The translations under genes were made by a program, and so were the position numbers. This document shows positions 56,587 to 64,000 of a DNA stretch of 64,000 bases, in pieces. The stretch covers positions 1-64,000 of the forward strand of contig JAJFLA010000044.1 in assembly GCA_021772935.1 (NCBI GenBank), in the 5' to 3' direction. Under the pieces are notes generated by a model that did not search any database, was not told the origin of the DNA, and saw only the letters and a list, made by a program, of their open reading frames with translations. Origin of the DNA: Gammaproteobacteria bacterium (lineage in GTDB: Bacteria; Pseudomonadota; Gammaproteobacteria; Xanthomonadales; SZUA-36). Every line of letters starts with the position of its first letter. Positions within the stretch are counted from its first letter, which is position 1.

Positions 56587-57354
56587 CTAGTTAATTTTAT
56601 TCGCATCTTTGTACATTACTTTATGCCGTTTTTTACGAATCCAATTATCCAGTTCTTCGTTGCTGATGAAGTTGTCAGGGTTGAATCTATCCCAGTTGGT
56701 GATTTCGTGTGCCGTTTTTTTCCAGCGTTTGTAGACTGGTTTTCGTGGTGGTCCAAAACAAAATATATCCAATATTGACAATTCATCAGGAATGCCCAGC
56801 AAGGGTTTCATGGCATCCTGGGCCTTTTGCTGGCCGATGGCGGTTACCCACCAGACGTTATAACCTAGTGCGGCAGCGGCCAGGTGCGCTGACATTGTAG
56901 CGGCGGCGACACTTTGCAACAGAATACGCTCAGCATTTTCTATGTACATTTTGTTGAGGTCTGATTGATCATCAGGCAGCACAGGAAACGCCTTAACATA
57001 ACGAAAGTCCGAGGCCACGACAATAAAGCCAGGGGCGTTCGCGAGCCCACTATAATCCGGGGTTGGAAATTTCATTTTAAGACTTGCTCGGAAGCGTTGT
57101 TCTTCGACAAAATAATCAGCAATTTGCTGCTTCACTGCCTGTTCCCTTACGATGATGAAGTGCCAGGGCTGAGCATTGGCGCCAGATGGTGCATGGCGTG
57201 CCGCCTCCAGGATGAGTTCATAATGCGCGCTTGGTACTTTGAAGTCTGGATCAAACTGGCGCGTAGTAATGCGATTACGGGCGATATCCATGAAGCGGTC
57301 ATAGAGTAAGTGTTCACCGATTTTTGGCAACATTTCGTTATTGTTGTTGGGCAT
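56587..57354 (-). CDS. Nitroreductase family protein
   Basis: A 255-residue FMN-dependent nitroreductase-like protein. The FMN-binding start NRITTRQFDPDFKVPSAHYE, the HAPSGANAQPWHFIIV motif and the central AAALGYNVWWVTAIGQQK and LSILDIFCFGPPRKP segments are intact. Members reduce nitro groups, quinones or enones, or act in dehalogenation. The specific reaction is not clear. It lies between the CoA ligase and the ThDP enzyme, same strand. Confidence 0.9.
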   Translation of the reverse strand: MPNNNNEMLPKIGEHLLYDRFMDIARNRITTRQFDPDFKVPSAHYELILEAARHAPSGANAQPWHFIIVREQAVKQQIADYFVEEQRFRASLKMKFPTPDYSGLANAPGFIVVASDFRYVKAFPVLPDDQSDLNKMYIENAERILLQSVAAATMSAHLAAAALGYNVWWVTAIGQQKAQDAMKPLLGIPDELSILDIFCFGPPRKPVYKRWKKTAHEITNWDRFNPDNFISNEELDNWIRKKRHKVMYKDANKIN

Positions 57355-57455
57355 TGTTCCCTCTCCTTAAATGGTTACCTTTCATTGGCAGTCCCTGGTT
57401 TGTTCTGGACCCAGGATTGCGAAATCATGAATAGACTAAAGGTTTCCTGGTGGCT

Positions 57456-59357
57456 TCAGCCGATGGTGAACTGGTCGAACCATGTGGAATCTGCGCCCGG
57501 AAACCGTGCCTGAACTGAGACATCCAATACGTAGGGGTAACCGGAGGCAACGGTTTTTAAACACCGATCGATGGCCGCCCCCAATTTTCCAGGGTCAGTT
57601 ACTATCTCTCCATCAACACCGTATCCACTGGCTATCTGGACATTGTTAATAGTTGGTGAGCCCAGGTAGCAACCCGTGTATTTGCCACTTGCAGCTGCTC
57701 GGCCGCCGTACTTGTGTAAGGCCCGTCGGTTGGCTTGGTAAGCACGATTGTTCCAGATAATGATCGCCACCGGAATTTTGTATCGAGCAGCACTCCACAG
57801 TGCCTGTACACCGAACTGGAAGCTGCCATCGCCAACAAGCAAAACTGTCTGTTTGTCCGGCCGGCCCATTTTTGCACCAATTGCAGCCCCCAGCCCCCAG
57901 CCAAGGCAGCCTCCGGCTGAGGTGATGTGTTGCCGGCCGGGGTCGGCCTGGTGGAAATCGAGGTAGCGCCACACGAAAAAGTCTGATGTCGCGGTCTCGC
58001 AGACGACGGTGGCATCGGCAGCCAGTCGATTGTTCAGTTCAATAGCGAGTCGTTCAGGTGCGATCGGTGATTCATTCCAAACTTTTTTTGCGTTGGCCAG
58101 CAAGTTGGTGCGTCTCGCAACATGCCCGGTCATGACTGATTGTCGGCGGGCGTCGATGTGGCCGTGTGGAAGGTCGCGTTGTTGAAGCTCTTCCAGGACA
58201 GCCTTTAGTGTCAGCTGAGTATTACCCGCCACAGCGAGGTCCACCGGGTAGTTACGGCCGATTCGGGTGCCTTCTATACTTGAGTGTATGACCTCAACTG
58301 AGGGTCGCACGATCGCTTGCTGTGGTTTTCTGAACTGTGTAAACATGGTGCCGCCAATTGACCAGAACAGATCGAAATCCGTTGTCTGGCCGGCGTCCAG
58401 GGTGAATAATCCTCCGTATTGCTTGTGATTGGTCGGGAATCCGATCGGGCTATGGCTGGCCGGTATATCACCCATCACCGGTGCACCCAAAAGTTCAGCG
58501 ATGGCGACCAATTCACGTGTTCCGCCATAGCGATTTATTTCGCGACCGGCAATCAATAACGGCATCCTGGCACGCAGCAGGCGATCCACCAGTTCGCTGA
58601 CCACGTTGGCTTCAGGTTGAAACGCTTGACTGACCGGTGATCTCTCGGGCGTGATGATTTCTGTTTCATCCACCGTTTTTTCCCACAGGTCTTTGGAGAA
58701 AGTCAGGAATGAAGGACCCTCCGGGGGCACCGATGAGATCATGAAGGCACGTCGCAATGTCTCCGGAATTGAATCACTACGCAATACATCCCAGGTCCAG
58801 CGTGCATAATCACCTGGCATGGTGTGTAAGTTGGTTGCTTCCAGGAACGCATCGCCGCCGCGAATGTCTGTACTCTGGCGACCCACGGTGACCACCATTG
58901 AAGTGCGGTCCTTGAAGGCGTTGACCATGGGACCCAGTGCGTAGCTTGCACCAGCAATCGAGTGCAAATTGACAAAACTTGTGGTGCCACTGCTGCGTGC
59001 ATAGCCATCGGCCATCGCCATGGCAGAACCCTCATGTAGCGCCAGCACGTAATGCAGATCATCCTGGTCCGTCAGGGCATCAAGAAAACCAACCTCCTCT
59101 GAGCCACCGAGTCCAAATACATAGGGTACTTTCCAGTCACGTAGAAATTCGACCATCAATTCGCCACCGGTCAGGCCGGTGACACGTCTGCCCCCACCAG
59201 GAGCTGCCATTGCCTGTGCAGGAAGCAATGTGCTCAATACCGCATTGGCCCCGGCTGAGGCGATTCCCAGTGAAGTGAGGCGGCTTAGAAATGTACGTCG
59301 GGATACTTCACCTTCCAATAGTGCCCTGGCTGAAGCCCGTAATGTGTTATCCGGCAT
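57456..59357 (-). CDS. Thiamine-diphosphate enzyme with a Tat signal peptide
   Basis: A 633-residue protein with a twin-arginine signal: SRRTFL at 19-24, a hydrophobic stretch (about 25-46) and an A-x-A-like site in PAQAMAAP. The mature part is a complete acetolactate synthase/benzoylformate decarboxylase-like fold. The N-terminal PYR domain has HEGSAMAMADGYAR with the cofactor-activating Glu, a central domain follows (about 225-370), and the C-terminal PP domain has the ThDP/Mg motif GDGSFQFGVQALWSAARYK ending IIWNN. Export of a ThDP enzyme is unusual. It diverges from the TonB receptor gene across 500 bp. Confidence 0.87.
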   Translation of the reverse strand: MPDNTLRASARALLEGEVSRRTFLSRLTSLGIASAGANAVLSTLLPAQAMAAPGGGRRVTGLTGGELMVEFLRDWKVPYVFGLGGSEEVGFLDALTDQDDLHYVLALHEGSAMAMADGYARSSGTTSFVNLHSIAGASYALGPMVNAFKDRTSMVVTVGRQSTDIRGGDAFLEATNLHTMPGDYARWTWDVLRSDSIPETLRRAFMISSVPPEGPSFLTFSKDLWEKTVDETEIITPERSPVSQAFQPEANVVSELVDRLLRARMPLLIAGREINRYGGTRELVAIAELLGAPVMGDIPASHSPIGFPTNHKQYGGLFTLDAGQTTDFDLFWSIGGTMFTQFRKPQQAIVRPSVEVIHSSIEGTRIGRNYPVDLAVAGNTQLTLKAVLEELQQRDLPHGHIDARRQSVMTGHVARRTNLLANAKKVWNESPIAPERLAIELNNRLAADATVVCETATSDFFVWRYLDFHQADPGRQHITSAGGCLGWGLGAAIGAKMGRPDKQTVLLVGDGSFQFGVQALWSAARYKIPVAIIIWNNRAYQANRRALHKYGGRAAASGKYTGCYLGSPTINNVQIASGYGVDGEIVTDPGKLGAAIDRCLKTVASGYPYVLDVSVQARFPGADSTWFDQFTIG

Positions 59358-59858
59358 ATTGCACCATTATTCCCCGTGCTTCGACGTGTAAATTTGAACG
59401 CTGTAATTTAGTTAACACTGTATTGTTTTCAATCCTGATTGTCAGAGTGGAAGCGTTAATTGCTTATTGAATAAATTTGAAATCTATTATTCGGTAGAAA
59501 CTAAAATGCTTTTTTGCATGAGAGTAAAGTGAACCGAATCGTACAGTTTATGATTATGAGCCAATGAAAGACAATGTCAAATCACCGCTTCCCCGAAACA
59601 AATGTTATGTACTTAACATGGCGGACCTATGAAGTTGGTTTCCATGTCCATATAATCCATATTCCTGGCCAGTTGATGAGCAAGTGACATGGAAAACTTG
59701 CGTGATTGTGTAATCAATACTAAACTGTACTGTACTGTACTGTCTGGCGTGTTTAAGACGTATCAGTAACTCAAGTGAAGTCTCACGTGGACGTCTATGC
59801 TGACTTGAGCATGACCGACCTGAGCCACGCGTTGTTCGTCAAACAGAGGGAGTTACCC
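59358..59858. promoter_or_regulatory. Divergent regulatory region between the ThDP enzyme and TonB-receptor genes
   Basis: This 501-bp gap holds a near-perfect 18-bp palindrome ATGTTATGTACTTAACAT at 59602-59619 and a possible promoter. The promoter is TTGCGT at 59698-59703, 17 bases, then TAAACT at 59721-59726. Its spacer contains the inverted repeat TGATT-GTGT-AATCA (59703-59716). Four tandem ACTGT units follow at 59724-59743. A TetR-type gene lies downstream. Operator assignment is inference. Confidence 0.4.
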
Positions 59859-62234
59859 ATGCGACCAATCAATTTTGTAGTCAGCACTGCTTGTATATCG
59901 ACAATCGTCGGCACGCTTTTAATCGTGCCTGCCGGGGTTGCGATAGCTGCAGAATCGGCTGTACTGGAGGAGATCATTGTGACCGCTCGTAAGCGCGAAG
60001 AGTCACTCCAGGATATACCGATTTCAGTGCAAACGCATTCGGGCGAAATGATTGCTGAACAGGGCATCGTCGCCTTGCAGGATCTTGCGCCTTACACACC
60101 AAGTTTCGCTTATGTTCAGGCAGCTGGCGCATCTGATCTCTATTTTATGCGCGGTATCGGAACATTCGGAAGTGGTGTCCATTTTGAGCCAGGTGTGGGA
60201 CAGGTCTTTAATGGGTTCTTTTCGACCCGTGGCCGACTGGGCCGAAGCGCACTGGTTGACGTAGCACAGGTGGAAGTATTGAAGGGTCCGCAAGGTGCCA
60301 TCATTGGTAAAAATACCTCGTTGGGTGCCATCAATATCACATCGAACAAACCTACTGAAGAATTTGAGGCCATGATTGGTGCGCAATATAACTTTGACGC
60401 GAGCGAAGGTTACGAGATAGACGGTATTGTATCTGGCCCGATCTCCGACGGTGTTCGTGGCCGTGTCGCCATCAACTATCGTGATGTGGATGGTTGGATT
60501 GATAACGGTCCCACTGGGGATAGTCTGCCCCAATCGGAAGATTTAACCGCGCGTTTCCTGCTCGATGTGGATATCACCGAAACCCTCACTGCCGAGATCA
60601 TGTATCAACGTACAGACATCGACAGGCAAGGTAAGGCGAGAGTACCAGCAGGTTGTCTGGAATTTGCACCACCAGCAGGCCCGCCACACTCGATTGGCAG
60701 GGCGACGGGCAACGGTTTTAACTGTTTTCTTACCGATTCAAACTCTACAGCAGATCTGCGTCGCGACAGTGCAGGTGGTGCAGTATTCAATTCAAACGAG
60801 CCATTCACACTGGAGAATGATTTTTTTGGCCTGACTCTGGTTTGGGACATGGGTGATTTCGATGTTACTTCATTGACCAGTTATTTCAGTTATGACATCA
60901 CCGATATGTTCAGTGGTGATCAAACCGCCAGAGAACGTGTAAGTATCCAGAACACCGAGAACTACGATCAGCTCTATCAGGAAGTGCGAATCAGTTCGAG
61001 CAATTCAGGTGCGATCGACTATACAGCAGGGCTGATGTACTTCGATGGTGATATGGATGGTACCCAGTCGTTCCATGCTGTGGCTGGTGCCATTGGTGGC
61101 CCTTCTGCTCCGGCTTTGGCACGGCATGAGTTTTATTCTTCGCAAACTGAATCACTGGCTGCGTTTGGTGAGATTGATTGGCATCTCAATGACCAGTTCA
61201 CGTTGACTATTGGTGGCCGTTACACAGATGAGGATCGTGATGGTCAAAAAGCACAGCGTCCCGGTGCGATCTACAGTGATCCGAGTGAGGCCGATGTGAG
61301 TCTGTGTTTCGTGGCGGGCCCGCTTTCACCCTGCACTCGGGGTGATGATGGCGTAAGTATTGGTGCACCGATCACAGGCTCTATCGGTGATACGGATTTC
61401 TCTTATAACGTTTCGCTGGGATATGCTGCCAGTGACACCAGCAATCTTTATGTCACCTATGCCACCGGCTTTAAGTCAGGCGGTTTTGATCTGCGCGGTG
61501 CTGGTAATCCTGCGAAGTTCATTTTCGACAATGAAGAATCCACCAATATTGAATTCGGTGGCAAGCACACATTGGCGGGTGGTTCTGTAAGATTTAACTG
61601 GGCCATTTTTCATACCGAGGTCGATGAGCTACAAACCTCAGCCAACGATCCGGTCCTGATCCAACAAATCGTTGCCCCGGCTGATGTTACGTCCGAAGGT
61701 GTAGAGGTGGATATACTCTGGGCCGTCAACGACAACCTGCGTTTGTCCTTTGTAGGCACCTATCTCAATGCAGAATATGATGATTTCATCGGCTCTTGCT
61801 ATCTGGGTCAGGTGGAGAATGGCACAGGTTGTTTTAATGTTGGCATAGCCGCTGGCGTCAGGGCGGGTGTACAGGATCTCGCTGGTGAGCAGTTGGTATT
61901 TGCGCCCGATTACCAATATGTAGTGGGTGGTGATTACACCCTGCCTGTCGGTGGTGACAAAGATCTGACGTTTTCAGCTAAATGGATTCATGTAGGCAGT
62001 CACTTCACGACCATTGAGAGAGACCCTCTCGGTCACCAGGGTTCTAGTGATCGCTTTAACCTGACCGTGGCCCTCAATGCTGAAAATTGGTCATTGGCAC
62101 TGGTGGGTAGAAACCTGAGCAATGAATTAGTCCAGACCTTCGGCAATGCAACCACGCTGTCGGGCACGGCTATCCTGTCAACAAATATTGAAGAGACAAG
62201 AGCAATAGCTTTAAGAGCTACCTACCACTGGTAA
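59859..62234 (+). CDS. TonB-dependent outer-membrane receptor
   Basis: A 791-residue receptor. The ATG at 59859 follows GAGGGAG and gives a signal peptide (MRPINFVVSTACISTIVGTL, cleavage near IAAE). An N-terminal LEEIIVTARKREESLQDIPI segment (TonB box and plug start) leads to the plug (about 40-160, VEVLKGPQGAIIGKNTSLGA) and a 22-strand barrel that ends in Trp (TYHW). Substrate is unknown. Receptors of this type with no siderophore genes beside them often import organic compounds. Longer starts at 59775 lack a ribosome-binding site. Confidence 0.93.
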   Translation: MRPINFVVSTACISTIVGTLLIVPAGVAIAAESAVLEEIIVTARKREESLQDIPISVQTHSGEMIAEQGIVALQDLAPYTPSFAYVQAAGASDLYFMRGIGTFGSGVHFEPGVGQVFNGFFSTRGRLGRSALVDVAQVEVLKGPQGAIIGKNTSLGAINITSNKPTEEFEAMIGAQYNFDASEGYEIDGIVSGPISDGVRGRVAINYRDVDGWIDNGPTGDSLPQSEDLTARFLLDVDITETLTAEIMYQRTDIDRQGKARVPAGCLEFAPPAGPPHSIGRATGNGFNCFLTDSNSTADLRRDSAGGAVFNSNEPFTLENDFFGLTLVWDMGDFDVTSLTSYFSYDITDMFSGDQTARERVSIQNTENYDQLYQEVRISSSNSGAIDYTAGLMYFDGDMDGTQSFHAVAGAIGGPSAPALARHEFYSSQTESLAAFGEIDWHLNDQFTLTIGGRYTDEDRDGQKAQRPGAIYSDPSEADVSLCFVAGPLSPCTRGDDGVSIGAPITGSIGDTDFSYNVSLGYAASDTSNLYVTYATGFKSGGFDLRGAGNPAKFIFDNEESTNIEFGGKHTLAGGSVRFNWAIFHTEVDELQTSANDPVLIQQIVAPADVTSEGVEVDILWAVNDNLRLSFVGTYLNAEYDDFIGSCYLGQVENGTGCFNVGIAAGVRAGVQDLAGEQLVFAPDYQYVVGGDYTLPVGGDKDLTFSAKWIHVGSHFTTIERDPLGHQGSSDRFNLTVALNAENWSLALVGRNLSNELVQTFGNATTLSGTAILSTNIEETRAIALRATYHW

Positions 62235-62250
62235 ACAGCCAGAATCGAAT

Positions 62251-62279
62251 CGTCCGGTGTTAACCGGGCGATTTTTTTT
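62251..62279 (+). terminator. Rho-independent terminator after the TonB receptor
   Basis: The stem CGTCCGGT pairs with ACCGGGCG, with one wobble, around GTTA and is followed by a run of eight T. It closes the receptor gene before the convergent TetR gene. Confidence 0.8.
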
Positions 62280-62296
62280 GTCTTGTTTTAAGGGGG

Positions 62297-62950
62297 TTAT
62301 GGCTTACGGAATGCACCGAGAAAACGATCAACCACATGCCCTGCACGTTGGCGCATGGCTTCAGTTGTGGGCAGTGAAGCACGAAGCAATAATTGGCTGA
62401 TATACCATTGATGCAGCAGCATTCCGATGAAAAACTCGGCGGATTCCTCGGCGCTTTCAATATCCAGATGTCCACGCTGTTTCAATTCAAGCATATACGC
62501 AACCAGCAGATCATGACTTCGTTTGGGCCCACGTTCAAAATACATTAGAGCAATATCCGGAAATCGTTCGCGTTCAGCAACAATCAGACCCAGCAAGGCT
62601 TGGTGTCGCTGCGAAAAGACAACCTGTAAGCGGTGCTCGGCATAGGTGCTCAGCGTGATACGGATATCTTCAGACGCTTGTAACTGTGGTTCCTCCCGGT
62701 TGGATACAATCCCGTCGACCACAGCCCTGAGTAATACATCTTTGGTTGGGAAATAGCTGTAGAAAGTCGCTTTTGAGCCACCGGAGCGGGCAACAATAGT
62801 ATTGACCGATGTTGCTCCATAACCATCTTTAAGGAACAACGAGGTTGCAGCCTTCAGAATGCTGGCCTTTCTCAATTGTCCTCGCCGGGATGATGGAGTG
62901 GCCGGTAATTTTGTTGTTGAGGTGCGTGATCGTGTATTATTTTTTTCCAA
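62297..62950 (-). CDS. TetR family transcription regulator
   Basis: A 217-residue repressor-like protein. The helix-turn-helix lies at about 45-75 within SLFLKDGYGATSVNTIVARS and GGSKATFYSYFPTKDVLL. The basic N-terminus (1-28) is longer than usual. The ligand-binding half is not diagnostic. It is 27 bp after the aldehyde dehydrogenase gene on the same strand and likely controls that gene, the receptor and the ThDP gene. An 18-bp palindrome at 59602-59619 is a candidate operator. Confidence 0.9.
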   Translation of the reverse strand: MEKNNTRSRTSTTKLPATPSSRRGQLRKASILKAATSLFLKDGYGATSVNTIVARSGGSKATFYSYFPTKDVLLRAVVDGIVSNREEPQLQASEDIRITLSTYAEHRLQVVFSQRHQALLGLIVAERERFPDIALMYFERGPKRSHDLLVAYMLELKQRGHLDIESAEESAEFFIGMLLHQWYISQLLLRASLPTTEAMRQRAGHVVDRFLGAFRKP

Positions 62951-62977
62951 TTTGAATCTCCCAGCCCTGCGGGTCGA

Positions 62978-64000
62978 TTACCGCAACCAGCCAGCCGTAC
63001 TTGATATGCTATGTGGTTCGAGAAACTCCATGATTCCCTCAAGACCCAGGTTGCGTCCAATACCACTCTGCTTGAAGCCGCCAAATGGTGCCCGGTTGTC
63101 TTGCGACGTTGGGCCGTGAGCGTTCAGGTAAGTATATCCAGCCTCAAGCCTTCGTGCCACACTTAAGGCACGTTCACGATTCTCTGTCCAGACCGATGAG
63201 GATAAACCAAATTCGGAGTTATTGGCCAGTTGGATTGCTTCTTCATCCGACACAAACGGCATGATGGCAATTGCGGGGCCGAATTGTTCCTGTGCAACAA
63301 TTTTCATACTCTGGTCTGCACCGGTAACAACTACAGGTCTTTGAAAATAGCCTTTTCGATAGGTTTCTTCATCGGCAATTTGACCCAGTTCATGGATCGT
63401 TGCGCCACCTTGTCTGGCATCAGCAATGAAATCCTGAACAATGCCCAGTTGAGCCGCATTGTTTAGTGGTCCCATCGTTACGCCTTCATCAAGGCCATTG
63501 CCGACGACAATACGATCAGTGACAGCCATGAATTGATTCAGTAGTTCGTCATATCGTGATGTGTGAACGTAGATTCGTTTGATCGCCATGCAAACCTGGC
63601 CTGATGTCATGAATGTGGCGAGTACCATACGTTGGATAGCCGCTTCATCCAGTAAAGCATCATCGAGAACGAGTGCTGCATCGTTACCGCCCAGCTCCAG
63701 TGTGACCGGTTTGAGGGTATCTGCTGCGACCCGCATGACGTGTTTACCGGTTTCGACGCCACCGGTAAAATTGATTTTGCTGACCAGGGGGTGCGAGACC
63801 AAAGCGTCACCTATTTCAGACGAGGAGCCCGTGAGCACATTGATGACACCGGGTGGCAGCACTTCAGCCATGATCCGCATGGTTTGAATTGATGCCATGG
63901 GTGATCGTTGGGCTGGTTTGATGACCACCGTATTGCCTGCAATAAGTGCTTGCGGTAACTTGGCCCCCAGGATTGACATGGGCCAGTTCCAGGGCACGAT
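62978..64000 (-). CDS. Aldehyde dehydrogenase family protein (partial)
   Basis: The C-terminal part (about 340 residues) of an NAD(P)-dependent aldehyde dehydrogenase whose start lies beyond the window. The segment at the edge is VPWNWPMSILGAKLPQAL. Then come the cofactor loop INFTGGVETGKHV, the Glu in TLELGGNDAALV, the nucleophilic Cys in TSGQVCMAIKRIYV and EQFGPAIAIMPFVSDEEAI, with the usual PFGGFKQSGIGRNLGLEGI near the end. The substrate is unknown. It probably shares a message with the TetR gene. Confidence 0.93.
   Translation of the reverse strand: MVPWNWPMSILGAKLPQALIAGNTVVIKPAQRSPMASIQTMRIMAEVLPPGVINVLTGSSSEIGDALVSHPLVSKINFTGGVETGKHVMRVAADTLKPVTLELGGNDAALVLDDALLDEAAIQRMVLATFMTSGQVCMAIKRIYVHTSRYDELLNQFMAVTDRIVVGNGLDEGVTMGPLNNAAQLGIVQDFIADARQGGATIHELGQIADEETYRKGYFQRPVVVTGADQSMKIVAQEQFGPAIAIMPFVSDEEAIQLANNSEFGLSSSVWTENRERALSVARRLEAGYTYLNAHGPTSQDNRAPFGGFKQSGIGRNLGLEGIMEFLEPHSISSTAGWLR

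Overview
The window reads as gammaproteobacterial chromosome. Housekeeping gene orders typical of that class are present: yggX-mutY, ftsY<>rsmD-coaD-ferredoxin, ubiE-ubiJ-ubiB, hslV-hslU, lptM-dapF-DUF484-xerC, and a Pseudomonas-like algZ-algR-hemC-hemD-hemX-hemY run. Base composition is close to balanced and coding is dense, with many 4-bp start/stop overlaps. An outer-membrane phospholipase, a TonB-dependent receptor, lipoproteins and many signal peptides mark a Gram-negative cell. I cannot place it below class level from sequence alone.

Layout. 0-0.25 kb: a probable IS21-type insertion-sequence end beside tRNA-Phe. 0.3-8.6 kb: yggX, mutY, ftsY, rsmD, coaD, a ferredoxin, then gamma-glutamyltransferase, an exported M20 amidohydrolase and a class III CoA-transferase. 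8.6-16 kb: an accessory locus with a ToxR/CadC-like membrane regulator carrying a propeller sensor, and a tandem array of secreted proteins that share one small C-terminal 'SGAWFDP' module. Two of these are NHL-propeller fusions, one of them split by an in-frame TAG. One is a stand-alone module, and two leader-like remnants lie nearby. 16.2-19.4 kb: a 1075-residue exported sulfatase with two further copies of the module and a tandem Lcl/DUF1566 tail. 19.4-24.8 kb: a DksA/TraR-like zinc-finger protein, an eight-heme cytochrome c with TPRs, and an SdiA-regulated-type propeller.

23.6-26.2 kb: a pair of exported amidohydrolases in which the second has lost its metal ligands. 26.3-37.7 kb: a lipid/envelope district with a small kinase, a complete oleABCD operon (head-to-head hydrocarbon synthesis), a divergent Sfp-type phosphopantetheinyl transferase, a secreted gluzincin peptidase, a phospholipase D-type lipoprotein, pldA and an acyltransferase. 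A cluster of direct and inverted 19-bp repeats follows. 38-54.6 kb: core genes for ubiquinone, proteolysis, lysine/DAP, recombination and haem, with a convincing sigma-32 promoter at hslV. 54.6-64 kb: a catabolic-looking cluster with a 4HBT thioesterase, a PaaK-like CoA ligase, a nitroreductase, a Tat-signal-bearing ThDP enzyme, a TonB-dependent receptor, a TetR regulator and an aldehyde dehydrogenase that runs off the window.

The most unusual region is 8.6-19.4 kb. One module is reused in at least five places by duplication and apparent gene conversion, next to a membrane regulator that could sense the same surface or substrate. A 525-bp gapless direct repeat there carries a long RNA hairpin whose copy-to-copy differences are all pairing-neutral in the + strand RNA.
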